From Porphyromonadaceae bacterium FC4 (GTDB lineage Bacteria; Bacteroidota; Bacteroidia; Bacteroidales; Porphyromonadaceae), in contig LT635553.1 of assembly GCA_900120395.1 (NCBI GenBank), positions 1,346,254 through 1,410,253 on the forward strand: DNA of 64,000 bases. The letters run 5' to 3'. The notes beneath the pieces were generated by a model. The model saw only the letters and a list, made by a program, of their open reading frames with translations. It was not told where the DNA came from and did no database searches. The translations under genes were made by a program, and so were the position numbers. Positions 45,261 through 53,650 of the stretch are shown one piece after another. Numbering within the stretch: the stretch's first letter is position 1; every line of letters starts with the position of its first letter.

Positions 45261-45352
45261 AAAAAGTTTCCTACTGGAAACCGTTCGCTTCTATCCGTCA
45301 AATCGTTTTCTTTCCTACTGGAAACATTTGGCTTCTATCCGTCAAATTTTTT
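45261..45352 (-). repeat. Dispersed intergenic repeat, copy 7 (reverse orientation)
   Basis: The reverse complement of the usual copy: starts AAAAAGTTTCCTACTGG and ends GTCAAATTTTTT. Its strand is opposite to both flanking plus-strand genes. The rest of 45084-45489 has no gene; a -7 element TAACTTTG for bamD is at 45446-45453. Confidence 0.92.
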
Positions 45353-45489
45353 GCTCCCATCCGGTGCGGAGAAAAATAAAGCGACCTCTCATGCGATTCC
45401 CCCGGCGTGTCTGATAAAAGGTATAGTGGGTTGCGTAATTTTCAGTAACTTTGCAGACAAATATGACTTTTCCGAATGCATTCAGACAT

Positions 45490-46305
45490 ATGACAAAAAA
45501 GAGACCACTGCTTCTCATCCTGCTCACACTCCTCGTGTGCAGCTGTGGAGAGTACGCCAAGGTACAAGAAAGCACGGACGTAATGGAGAAGTACCAGTAC
45601 GCCAAGAAGTACTACGACGAAGGAGACTACCGCAAGTCTGCCGAGCTCCTCGAAGTGATCGTACCCTACTTGACCGGCTCTACATACGGCGAAGAAGCAA
45701 TGTACCTGCTGGCACAGTCGTACTACCACCGAAAGTCGTACGACTCAGCCTACGATACATTCAAGCAGTACTACAACCGCTACCCCAACGGGCAATACGA
45801 TGAGCTATCCCGCTTTTACGCAGGATATGGTCTGGCCCAAGACGTGCGTGATGCACGACTCGACCAAGAGCAGACCTACATGGCGATGAAAGAGCTGCAG
45901 AGTTTTTTGGAACACTACCCACAAAGCGAAAAAGCGGAAGAAGCCAAGCAGACCCTTTTTGACCTACAGGATCATCTGGCGCTGAAAGAGCTACTCAATG
46001 TGGAGCTCTACTACAACCTGGGCAACTACATATTCAACAACTACGAGAGTGCCATCATCACCGCGCGCGCTGCCCTCAAGGACTACCCCTACTCCAAGTA
46101 CGCCGAGGATATACACTACTACATAGTGGCGTCTATGTACGAGGTGGCAAAAAACTCAGTCATCAGCAAGCAGCAGTCTCGCTTGAGAGAACTCCGAGAT
46201 GAGTACTACAACTACATCAACGAGTTTCCGGAAGGAAAGCATCGCCCACAAGTGGAAACGTACTTCCAGTACGCCGAGAAAAATATCAAAGAAGATCTAT
46301 CATAA
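45490..46305 (+). CDS. bamD: Outer-membrane assembly lipoprotein BamD
   Basis: A 271-aa lipoprotein (lipobox VCSC, Cys19), the essential TPR partner of BamA in outer-membrane protein insertion. TPR helices run from EKYQYAKKYYDEGDYRKSAEL through DTFKQYYNRYPNG to SAIITARAALKDYPYSKYAED. ATG 45490 is chosen because it directly precedes the signal peptide; an ATG at 45463 is just downstream of the promoter, and a 45451 start lies inside the -7 element. Confidence 0.9.
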   Translation: MTKKRPLLLILLTLLVCSCGEYAKVQESTDVMEKYQYAKKYYDEGDYRKSAELLEVIVPYLTGSTYGEEAMYLLAQSYYHRKSYDSAYDTFKQYYNRYPNGQYDELSRFYAGYGLAQDVRDARLDQEQTYMAMKELQSFLEHYPQSEKAEEAKQTLFDLQDHLALKELLNVELYYNLGNYIFNNYESAIITARAALKDYPYSKYAEDIHYYIVASMYEVAKNSVISKQQSRLRELRDEYYNYINEFPEGKHRPQVETYFQYAEKNIKEDLS

Positions 46306-46317
46306 ACAGAACGATAA

Positions 46318-46674
46318 ATGGAAAAACGTAAGAAAAAAGCAGTACCTCAGACGACGATCACTCGCGACCTTGATGAGTTTGGAGCCAAGACCGGCAACCT
46401 GTACGAGTCTGTCATCGTGATGTCCAAGCGTGCCAACCAGATCTCTGCCGAGATGAAGGAGGACCTCGAGCAAAAGCTGATGGAGTTTTCGGCTTTCACA
46501 GAGGGCGCAGACGAAATCCAGGAAAACACCGAGCAGATCGAGCTCTCCAAGTTTTACGAAAAACTACCTAAGCCCGTCCTGGTAGCTGCCAAGGAGTTTG
46601 AGGAGGATGAGATCAGCTACCGCAATCCCCTCGACAGCCTCACGACCGAAGAAGTAGAGGACGACCTGATATGA
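46318..46674 (+). CDS. rpoZ: RNA polymerase omega subunit (Bacteroidetes type)
   Basis: A 118-aa protein with the omega/Rpb6 core TGNLYESVIVMSKRANQIS (residues about 25-43). It aids assembly of the beta' subunit. The C-terminal half is acidic and longer than E. coli omega. It follows bamD by 12 bp and overlaps the DUF4293 gene by 4 bp; this order recurs in Bacteroidetes. Confidence 0.88.
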   Translation: MEKRKKKAVPQTTITRDLDEFGAKTGNLYESVIVMSKRANQISAEMKEDLEQKLMEFSAFTEGADEIQENTEQIELSKFYEKLPKPVLVAAKEFEEDEISYRNPLDSLTTEEVEDDLI

Positions 46675-47132
46675 TCCAACGCAAGCAGACCCTATACCTG
46701 CTCCTCTCGGGACTCTTGATGCTGATCCCGATATACCTGCCCATGCTGGATGTAATAACGAGCGACATGCTCTACAGCTTTTTCAGCACGGGCTTTCAAG
46801 ACATGAGCGGTGAGATTGTATTTCAAACCTGGGTGCTCTTTGGTCTGAACATCCTCGTGGTTCTCCTTAGCTTGGTGACGATATTCCTTTTCAAAAACCG
46901 AGTGTTGCAGATGAGAATCACCGTCTTCAACCTGATCTTGAAGTTTGGGTTTTATGGTCTGGGTATTCTCTACTTTTACAACTTCCATAAAACCCTGGAC
47001 AACATCATCGAGCCGGGTATTATTCGCCCTTGGATAGCGATCCCCATCGTCTGCATGATCCTCGACTACCTGGCACACCGTGCCATAGCGATAGACGAGC
47101 GCACCGTACGGTATATGTATCGCCTCAGATAG
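46671..47132 (+). CDS. DUF4293 membrane protein
   Basis: A 153-aa protein with four hydrophobic helices (about 8-26, 50-72, 83-103, 118-135) and the family start MIQRKQTLYLLLS. Function is unknown. ATG 46671 overlaps the rpoZ stop. Confidence 0.85.
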   Translation: MIQRKQTLYLLLSGLLMLIPIYLPMLDVITSDMLYSFFSTGFQDMSGEIVFQTWVLFGLNILVVLLSLVTIFLFKNRVLQMRITVFNLILKFGFYGLGILYFYNFHKTLDNIIEPGIIRPWIAIPIVCMILDYLAHRAIAIDERTVRYMYRLR

Positions 47133-47169
47133 CCTTTTTCTTCAGACCGAACGAAGTAAACAAAGCGCT

Positions 47170-47577
47170 ATGTCCACCTCATTGATACTGGTATTTCTTG
47201 CTGCACTAGTCACCGTCATGGTGCTGGTCATGCGTCGCTACCGCCAGAAGACCGAAGGAACTCCGGAGGAGGTAGAGCGCTGTGTAGCAGGAGGGAGTTG
47301 CTGTGGAGGTGTCAACTGCCACCGCAAGCATGGCAAAGACAAGCTCCGTGGGCAAATCACTTACTTCGAAGACGAAGAACTCGACCGCTACAAAGGCAAA
47401 AAGGCAACTGACTACACCCCTGACGAAATAGCCGAGTGGGAAGAGGTGGTCACCACCCTACGTGCATCGGAGGTGACAGAGTGGGTCACCAGTATCCACC
47501 GCAGGCAACTGCACATCCCTTCGGTGCTCCAACCCATCGTTACTGAACGACTAAGGGGGGAACAGCTCATCCCCTGA
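47170..47577 (+). CDS. Membrane-anchored Cys-rich protein of unknown function
   Basis: A 135-aa protein with one N-terminal membrane segment (residues 4-21). A compact Cys/His cluster follows: C38, C44, C45, C50, then H52 and H55 (CVAGGSCCGGVNCHRKHG), suitable for binding metal. The rest is acidic and soluble, with HRRQLHIPSVLQPIV near the end. Homologues are sometimes labelled phospholipase, which the sequence does not support. It is 10 bp upstream of a metal-type ABC permease, so a metal-related role is plausible. Confidence 0.65.
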   Translation: MSTSLILVFLAALVTVMVLVMRRYRQKTEGTPEEVERCVAGGSCCGGVNCHRKHGKDKLRGQITYFEDEELDRYKGKKATDYTPDEIAEWEEVVTTLRASEVTEWVTSIHRRQLHIPSVLQPIVTERLRGEQLIP

Positions 47578-47587
47578 CTATCTATCT

Positions 47588-48397
47588 ATGGACCTTTTCG
47601 GGTACAGCTTTTTCCAAAACGCCCTCCTAGGTGTAATCCTTACCGGCATCGTCACAGGTATCCTGGGGAGCTACATAGTGGTACGCCGTATGGTCTTCAT
47701 ATCGGGGGGCATCACACACAGTTCGTTTGCCGGGCTTGGCTTTGGCTTCATGATTGGGCAGTCACCCATCCTCTACGCCATGCTCTCAGCCATCCTTAGT
47801 GGCATAGGTGTGGAGGCGCTGTCACGTCGCGGGACCGTCCGATCCGACTCTGCTATCGCCACGGTCTGGAGCTTCGGCATGGCGCTGGGCGTTCTTTTCA
47901 CGTTTCTTACGCCGGGATATACCCCCGGACTTTCCGCATTCCTCTTCGGAAACATCCTGCTCATCACCGGAGCGGACCTGTGGATGCTGGGCATTTTCTT
48001 ATTGGTGACCATTCCCTTGGTCATTCTCCTGTACCGTCCGCTGCTCTACGTTTCTTTTGACCCGGACTACGCTCGCACGAGAGGGCTTCCTGTCTCACTC
48101 TACTCCTACGCCATGATGGTGTGGATCTGTATCGGGATCGTACTGAGCATACGAGTGATGGGCATCATGATGCTCATGAGTATGCTCACCCTACCCCAGA
48201 TGACGGTGAACCTCTTTACATCCGACTTCAAAAAGATACTCTCCCTATCTTGTCTGCTCAGTGTACTCGCCACGCTCGCAGCACTATTCTGCAGCTACTA
48301 CCTCAACCTCCCTACCGGTGCGGTGTCAGTCCTTCTGCTGTCGGTGCTGTTTTTTGCCTCCAGAGGGGTTCTTTTTCTCAAAAACAAAAGAGCCTGA
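47588..48397 (+). CDS. Metal ABC transporter permease (ABC-3/ZnuB family)
   Basis: A 269-aa membrane protein with about eight helices of the ABC-3 (zinc/manganese/iron) permease family. Characteristic pieces are the N-terminal FQNALLGVILTGIVTGILGSY, GGITHSSFAGLGFG and IRVMGIMMLMSMLTLPQ. No ATPase or binding-protein gene is adjacent, so its partners must be encoded elsewhere. The Cys-rich membrane protein just upstream may be functionally linked. Confidence 0.88.
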   Translation: MDLFGYSFFQNALLGVILTGIVTGILGSYIVVRRMVFISGGITHSSFAGLGFGFMIGQSPILYAMLSAILSGIGVEALSRRGTVRSDSAIATVWSFGMALGVLFTFLTPGYTPGLSAFLFGNILLITGADLWMLGIFLLVTIPLVILLYRPLLYVSFDPDYARTRGLPVSLYSYAMMVWICIGIVLSIRVMGIMMLMSMLTLPQMTVNLFTSDFKKILSLSCLLSVLATLAALFCSYYLNLPTGAVSVLLLSVLFFASRGVLFLKNKRA

Positions 48398-48403
48398 CGC
48401 ACC

Positions 48404-49456
48404 ATGCGGACAGGGTGCATCCTAAGCATACTTACCCTACTCCTCTGTACTTGCAGCAGCTGTACCCTGCTTCACAGGGCACGGATACTAAACGAACAGT
48501 ACTCACTCACGCATGTCATTGACGAGCTCCAAGCAAAGGCTTTCATGGAGTACACACATCCGGACAGTCTTCAGACACTGTACCCGGTATCAAGAAGTCA
48601 GAAAGCCACCATCGAGCGGTACCTCGCACACACTATAGAGCGTGGTGATACGTCTCAAGTACTACGGCTATCCCGCCTGCTCGGACGCGGCGACCTCGTC
48701 CTACACTACGCCCCGGAGAGAGACCTACAGGCACGAGCAGAGGGGTGTCTACTGGTGGGGAACTATGGAGAAGCACTTCGACTGGCGACTCAAGACCCTG
48801 CCCCCTCTACAGCCACGCTGGCGATGTGCCACCTCATGACAGGAGATACCGTGGCAGCACTACCCCTGCTCAGAAGCGTAGCAGACTCGGGGCCTAGGGA
48901 GACGAGACTGGCAGCTCTCAGGATCCTTTGCCATCTATGCCCTGGAGACATCGGGCTCCGGAAACAGCTCTATCGCGCCACCCCACTTGACGAAGAACGG
49001 GACTATTTGGACATCCTTTATCTAACCAACGCCAAAACAGCCGACACAGAGGTAGAAAGGATGGCTAAAAAACTACTGGACAGCCACCGGACCTCTCCCC
49101 TGTGGACAGCGAGTGCCGTCAGCATTTGCCCTCTACTGGTAAAGCATGGCTTATTTGTGCAGCTGTACGACATCGTAGATCTACTCGACGACTCACAACC
49201 TGCCAACTACCCCTACACCCTTATACGGGAATATCCGGGCGAAGTAAAGCTGCTTCGTGCCTACGAAACAAAAGACTTCGTGACCGCACCTCAAGAGACC
49301 CAACGGACGTTTAGACAAAAATACGGACAGATCACCCGGGGGCCTAACTGGGCAATGACCTACTCAAAAGGAGAAGCCTCACAGACCATGCCGCCACCAA
49401 GTACCGAGATGTACCTAAAGATCATGGAAAAGCTCAAGAAGGTCTTCGCTAAGTAA
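48404..49456 (+). CDS. Putative lipoprotein with helical repeats, unknown function
   Basis: A 350-aa protein with an N-terminal export signal rich in Leu and Cys (TLLLCTCSSC). The lipobox is weak, with the acceptor Cys at 17 or 20. The remainder is alpha-helical with a repeated layout reminiscent of TPR/HEAT units (EGCLLVGNYGEALRLA). No family is recognised. It starts 6 bp after the permease and closes this operon. Confidence 0.65.
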   Translation: MRTGCILSILTLLLCTCSSCTLLHRARILNEQYSLTHVIDELQAKAFMEYTHPDSLQTLYPVSRSQKATIERYLAHTIERGDTSQVLRLSRLLGRGDLVLHYAPERDLQARAEGCLLVGNYGEALRLATQDPAPSTATLAMCHLMTGDTVAALPLLRSVADSGPRETRLAALRILCHLCPGDIGLRKQLYRATPLDEERDYLDILYLTNAKTADTEVERMAKKLLDSHRTSPLWTASAVSICPLLVKHGLFVQLYDIVDLLDDSQPANYPYTLIREYPGEVKLLRAYETKDFVTAPQETQRTFRQKYGQITRGPNWAMTYSKGEASQTMPPPSTEMYLKIMEKLKKVFAK

Positions 49457-49507
49457 TCACTTCACAAGTACCATGTTAGGTGATTCGTGCTCTTTAATCA
49501 GAAAAGG

Positions 49508-49539
49508 TTTTGTCATTAAACGAATAATTAGTATCTTTG
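49508..49539 (+). promoter_or_regulatory. Promoter of rpsO
   Basis: TTTTG (49508-49512), 19-bp spacer, TATCTTTG (49532-49539); leader of about 70 nt. Confidence 0.8.
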
Positions 49540-49615
49540 CACTCACGAATGCCCCTCCTACGTATCGGAGTGGTGATTCAAGAATAAGAATACTAAACGA
49601 AGAAAAGAGTACATT

Positions 49616-49885
49616 ATGTATTTGGATTCAGAAAAGAAAAAAGAGATCTTCGAGAAGTACGGTACGTCCAGCACTGACACAGGTTCACCCGAAAGCCAGA
49701 TTGCACTATTCACCTACCGTATCTCTCACCTGACAGAGCACCTCAAGGAAAACAAGAAGGATCACAACACTTCGCGTGCCATGAAAGGACTGATCGGTAA
49801 GCGTCGCCGCCTGCTCGACTACCTCATGAAGAAGGACATTGAGCGCTATCGCAGCATCATCTCGGAACTAAACATCCGCAGATAA
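49616..49885 (+). CDS. rpsO: 30S ribosomal protein S15
   Basis: Binds 16S rRNA helix 22 early in 30S assembly. An 89-aa protein with DTGSPESQIALFTYRISHLTEHL and KRRRLLDYL, the family's conserved segments. It has its own promoter and stands before a tRNA-Glu gene. The 70-nt leader could carry S15 autoregulation, but no clear structure was identified. Confidence 0.96.
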   Translation: MYLDSEKKKEIFEKYGTSSTDTGSPESQIALFTYRISHLTEHLKENKKDHNTSRAMKGLIGKRRRLLDYLMKKDIERYRSIISELNIRR

Positions 49886-49898
49886 GCAGGTCAAAACA

Positions 49899-49930
49899 TT
49901 TGGAGAAAAGCAAAAAAAGTCTTACCTTTG
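49899..49930 (+). promoter_or_regulatory. Promoter of tRNA-Glu(CTC)/rpsT
   Basis: TTTG (49899-49902), 20-bp spacer, TACCTTTG (49923-49930), about 54 bp before the tRNA. Confidence 0.75.
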
Positions 49931-49983
49931 CGACTGCAAGTTGAAACCCTCCCGTGACGGAGCTCTTTCAAAAAGACTTTTAC

Positions 49984-50055
49984 GGCCCATTCGTCTATCG
50001 GCTAGGACGTCAGATTCTCATTCTGAAAAGAGGAGTTCGATTCTCCTATGGGCTA
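49984..50055 (+). tRNA. tRNA-Glu (CTC)
   Basis: Acceptor GGCCCAT / ATGGGCT (first pair G-U), anticodon stem TCAGA/TCTGA with loop TTCTCAT (anticodon CTC at 50017-50019), T arm AGGAGTTCGATTCTCCT, discriminator A. CCA not encoded. Differs from the tRNA at 50504 by one base only. Confidence 0.93.
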
Positions 50056-50134
50056 CTAGAAAACAAGTGATTGTTTGTTCTCCAAATGTTGACACCAGCG
50101 TAGGATGAATAACAAGAAACAACTTTAAGGAAAT

Positions 50135-50407
50135 ATGGCAAATCATAAGTCAGCACTGAAAAGAACACGCCAGGAGAAGGTTCGTCGCGAGCGGAATCGC
50201 TACTACGGCAAAACCATGCGTAACGCAGTCCGTAACTTCCGCCTAATCACTGACGAGAAGGAAGCTATGGAGAAGCTACCCGAGGTAACCTCTCTTCTGG
50301 ACAAAATGGCAAACAAGGGACGCATCCACAAGAATAAGGCTGCTAACATCAAGAGTTCCCTTTGCCTGCATGCTAACTCACTAGGCAAGGCTCAGGCAGA
50401 AGCCTGA
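50135..50407 (+). CDS. rpsT: 30S ribosomal protein S20
   Basis: A 90-aa helical 16S rRNA-binding protein. It starts MANHKSALKRTRQEKVRRER and contains the conserved MANKGRIHKNKAANIKS region. It lies between two tRNA-Glu genes, probably in one transcript with the first. Confidence 0.95.
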   Translation: MANHKSALKRTRQEKVRRERNRYYGKTMRNAVRNFRLITDEKEAMEKLPEVTSLLDKMANKGRIHKNKAANIKSSLCLHANSLGKAQAEA

Positions 50408-50433
50408 ATAAGACAAACGCGAAAAAAGGGACC

Positions 50434-50500
50434 GGACTCCGGCAAGCTGTACATACCTCAGTACAAGCAACAGGTCGGCAGTACAACACGAGTCCTTTTT
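50434..50500 (+). terminator. Probable terminator after rpsT
   Basis: GGACTC (50434-50439) pairs with GAGTCC (50490-50495) followed by TTTTT; the 50-nt loop has inner pairings such as GTACAT/CAGTAC. The T-run ends only a few bases before the second tRNA-Glu. Confidence 0.5.
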
Positions 50501-50503
50501 GAA

Positions 50504-50575
50504 GGCCCATTCGTCTATCGGCTAGGACGTCAGATTTTCATTCTGAAAAGAGGAGTTCGATTCTCCTATGGGCTA
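50504..50575 (+). tRNA. tRNA-Glu (TTC)
   Basis: Same cloverleaf as the tRNA at 49984 with loop TTTTCAT (anticodon TTC at 50537-50539). Acceptor GGCCCAT / ATGGGCT, discriminator A, CCA not encoded. Confidence 0.93.
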
Positions 50576-50588
50576 CCTTACCTGAAGG

Positions 50589-50633
50589 AAAAAATATCCG
50601 TGCACCATCTACTTGGTGACACGGATATTTTTT
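50589..50633 (+). terminator. Terminator after tRNA-Glu(TTC)
   Basis: Stem AAAAAATATCCGTG / CACGGATATTTTTT with inner ACCA/TGGT, symmetric and so active in either direction. Confidence 0.92.
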
Positions 50634-50793
50634 ATCCAAAAGCCAAGCAACTGTCCGCTCAACTGACACGAACGACAACTTCATGACTAGTATGCTCTTG
50701 GATTAAGAATTCTTTTGCTGCAAAAAGAGATAAGCAATACTGAATTGGGTATATTTGCCAGACATTTGAATCTGAATAAACGAACAGTACAGT

Positions 50794-51801
50794 ATGAACA
50801 CCAATAACCCTGTAGATGTACGTGCTCTGACTGAGATAATAGAGCGAGAGAGTGGCTTCCTTGACCTCCTCAACAACGGCATGGGGCAAGTGATCGTGGG
50901 ACAGAAACACCTACGCGAAAGCCTACTCATAGGTCTCTTGGCTGATGGGCACATCCTGCTTGAGGGCGTACCCGGACTGGCAAAGACATTAGCGATAAAG
51001 ACACTGGCCTCTCTGATGAGTGCAGACTTTAGCCGCATACAGTTCACCCCGGATCTACTTCCCGCCGACGTCATCGGCACACAGATTTACAGCCAGAAAA
51101 ACGAAGCATTTAGCATCAAAAAAGGCCCCATCTTTGCCAACTTGGTACTGGCGGACGAGATCAACCGTGCTCCGGCAAAGGTACAGAGTGCTCTGCTGGA
51201 AGCGATGCAAGAGCGACAAGTGACCATTGCTGACCAGACTTTTAGGCTTCCGGAGCCGTTCCTGGTGATGGCGACACAAAACCCTATTGACCAAGAAGGA
51301 ACGTACTCCCTACCTGAAGCTCAGAGCGACCGCTTTATGCTCAAGGTAAACGTCGGCTATCCTACCAAACAGGAAGAGATGAACATCGTCTCCTCACAAA
51401 TCATACCGGATAGCAAGAAGCCACAAGCAAATCCGGTCGTTACGACAGACCAAGTACTACGGGCTCGAGAAATCGTCCACCAGGTGTATATTGACGAGAA
51501 AATCCAGAAGTACATAATCGACATCGTCTTCGCCACACGCTTCCCGGTAGAGGCAGGGCTGGACAACCTGAAGGGAATGATCACAAACGGGGCTTCGCCA
51601 CGTGCCTCCATCAACCTAGCTCTAGCAGCTCGTGCGTATGCATTCATCAAGCACCGTGGCTACGTCATCCCCGAGGATGTAAGGGCGGTGTGCCACGATG
51701 TACTGCGTCATAGGATAGCACTCAGCTACGAAGCTGAGGCCAATAACCTAGTACCCGAGGAGATCATCAACGAAATACTCAACCGAGTAGACGTCCCATG
51801 A
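50794..51801 (+). CDS. MoxR-family AAA ATPase
   Basis: A 335-aa AAA+ ATPase with Walker A GVPGLAKT (58-65), Walker B LADEIN (119-124) and MATQNPIDQEGTYSLPEAQ (sensor 1 region). MoxR ATPases act as chaperones for VWA-domain partners, here the BatA/BatB proteins downstream. It opens the aerotolerance operon; a -7 element TATATTTG is at 50750-50757. Confidence 0.93.
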   Translation: MNTNNPVDVRALTEIIERESGFLDLLNNGMGQVIVGQKHLRESLLIGLLADGHILLEGVPGLAKTLAIKTLASLMSADFSRIQFTPDLLPADVIGTQIYSQKNEAFSIKKGPIFANLVLADEINRAPAKVQSALLEAMQERQVTIADQTFRLPEPFLVMATQNPIDQEGTYSLPEAQSDRFMLKVNVGYPTKQEEMNIVSSQIIPDSKKPQANPVVTTDQVLRAREIVHQVYIDEKIQKYIIDIVFATRFPVEAGLDNLKGMITNGASPRASINLALAARAYAFIKHRGYVIPEDVRAVCHDVLRHRIALSYEAEANNLVPEEIINEILNRVDVP

Positions 51802-51811
51802 GCCGTCGAGC

Positions 51812-52681
51812 ATGAATACCAGTGAACTACTCCAAAAGATCCGACGCATAGAGATCAAGGCAAAGCGACTGAGCCAGAACATCTTTTCCGGTGAATACCG
51901 CTCAGCTTTCAAGGGTAGAGGTATGTCGTTTAGCGAAGTACGTGAGTACCAGGTGGGGGACGATGTACGAGACATCGACTGGAACGTAACTGCTCGCTAT
52001 GCCAAGCCGTACATCAAGGTCTATGAGGAGGAGCGCGAACTAACGATGCTGCTACTGATAGACGTATCGAAGAGTGGACGCTTTGGCACCCTTGAGCGTA
52101 CCAAGCGGCAGCTCATCGCCGAGATAGCCGGCACCCTCGCCTTTAGTACCATCACGAACAACGACAAGGTGGGAGTGATCTTTTACTCGGATAAAGTGGA
52201 GAAGTTCATCCCCCCCGGCAAAGGACGTAAGCATGTCTTGCATATTCTAAACGAGATACTTACCCTCGAACCTACCGGGGAGAGCACAGACCTCTCTCAA
52301 GCCCTGATCTACGCAAACAACGTCCAGAAGAAGCAGTGTACACTCTTCGTACTCTCGGATTTCATCGATGAGAGCGGCTATGGACACACCATGAGCGTGG
52401 TGAGCAAAAAGCACGACATACTCGCCATGAGGGTATATGATCCCCACGAGGCGGAGCTCCCACGAGTCGGTCTACTACGTGTGACCGACGCAGAGAGTGG
52501 GCAGACACGTATGGTGGATAGTTCGTCTCCACGCACACGGGCATCCTACGAAGCCTACTGGAAAAAGCTCACAAACTACATGGAGGAGACATTTACCAAG
52601 TACGACATCACCTATGCCGGAACGGCAACGAACGAGGACTTTGTACCGGTACTGCAACAACTCTTTAGCCGAAGGAGGTAG
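51812..52681 (+). CDS. DUF58 protein of the Bat operon
   Basis: A 289-aa protein with the DUF58 core RGMSFSEVREYQVGDDVRD (about 37-55) continuing into IDWNVTAR, and a VWA-like domain with LLIDVSKSGRFG. DUF58 proteins are regular partners of MoxR ATPases. It starts 10 bp after moxR and precedes the bat genes. Confidence 0.9.
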   Translation: MNTSELLQKIRRIEIKAKRLSQNIFSGEYRSAFKGRGMSFSEVREYQVGDDVRDIDWNVTARYAKPYIKVYEEERELTMLLLIDVSKSGRFGTLERTKRQLIAEIAGTLAFSTITNNDKVGVIFYSDKVEKFIPPGKGRKHVLHILNEILTLEPTGESTDLSQALIYANNVQKKQCTLFVLSDFIDESGYGHTMSVVSKKHDILAMRVYDPHEAELPRVGLLRVTDAESGQTRMVDSSSPRTRASYEAYWKKLTNYMEETFTKYDITYAGTATNEDFVPVLQQLFSRRR

Positions 52682-52693
52682 AGAAGAAAAAAG

Positions 52694-53650
52694 ATGACCA
52701 GACTTTTACATACCTTCATGCTGAGCCTACTCCTCTCCCTACCCTTAGTGGGACAGGAGGTACGGGTAATCCCTTCGCTCGAGCCAACCAAGATCCTCAT
52801 AGGTGAACAGACAACACTACAGGTACGGATCGCTCACCCAAAGGATGCGGCTGCACGACTCATCCTACCCAAGGACACCCTCGTCACAGGTGTGGAGATC
52901 ATGGCAGTTGCCCTTACGGACTCTGTAGAGGTGACCGATCGAATCCGAGAACACGTCTACTCCGTGACACTTACAGCATTTGACTCAGCGAACTATGTGC
53001 TCAACAACATCCAAGCAATGGTAGCCGGTGAGCTCTATGACGCAAACGAAGCTCCGATACTTGTCGTCAACACCGTACCGGTGGACTTGACACAGCCGGA
53101 TACTTTTTCAGACATCAAAGAGCAGTGGAAGCCGGACTTTGTATGGAAGGACTACCTCTGGATCATCATCACAGTACTGGCAGTATTGCTGTTGGCTCTG
53201 GGCGGTTATTTCCTATGGCGCTACCTCAAGAAGCGAAAGGAGACCTCGAATGTCGAAAAGCAATCGGCAGAGCCACTTGCAGACCCCTATGAAGAAGCTC
53301 TACGAAGCATGGAGCAGCTGCGAGAAGCACGACTATGGGAGCAAAACCAGGTAAAGGAGTACTACACAACCATGACCGATATACTCCGCCGCTTCATATG
53401 GCGGGTTTACGGTATTGACACAGCGGAAAAGACCTCCGGAGAGATACTGGAGAGCTTTCACAGCACAGTGGACAACCAATCACTGCAGAATGACCTCCGC
53501 AAGATCCTGACCACGGCAGACATTGTAAAGTTTGCGAAGTATATCCCTATGCCTGATGACAATATCAGTCTGATGAATGCTTCGGTCTCTTTTGTCAAGG
53601 AGCAAAAGCCGGAGCCGGAAGATAAGGAAGAAGAGCAGAAGCAGTCATGA
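52694..53650 (+). CDS. Bat operon membrane protein with DUF4381-like layout
   Basis: A 318-aa protein: signal-like N-terminus, a beta-rich periplasmic domain (residues about 22-145), a single membrane helix (about 155-177, IIITVLAVLLLALGGYFLW) and a cytoplasmic helical tail ending in acidic residues. The tail has YYTTMTDILRRFIWRVYGID, typical of this conserved Bat-operon component. Function is unknown beyond association with the VWA proteins. Its stop overlaps batA. Confidence 0.75.
   Translation: MTRLLHTFMLSLLLSLPLVGQEVRVIPSLEPTKILIGEQTTLQVRIAHPKDAAARLILPKDTLVTGVEIMAVALTDSVEVTDRIREHVYSVTLTAFDSANYVLNNIQAMVAGELYDANEAPILVVNTVPVDLTQPDTFSDIKEQWKPDFVWKDYLWIIITVLAVLLLALGGYFLWRYLKKRKETSNVEKQSAEPLADPYEEALRSMEQLREARLWEQNQVKEYYTTMTDILRRFIWRVYGIDTAEKTSGEILESFHSTVDNQSLQNDLRKILTTADIVKFAKYIPMPDDNISLMNASVSFVKEQKPEPEDKEEEQKQS

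Noticed and set aside
45451-45489. Upstream TTG start for bamD
   Set aside because: It lies in the -7 element TAACTTTG; the signal peptide fits ATG 45490.
47170-47577. Phospholipase label for the Cys-rich membrane protein
   Set aside because: No lipase motif is visible; the visible features are a membrane helix and a Cys/His cluster.
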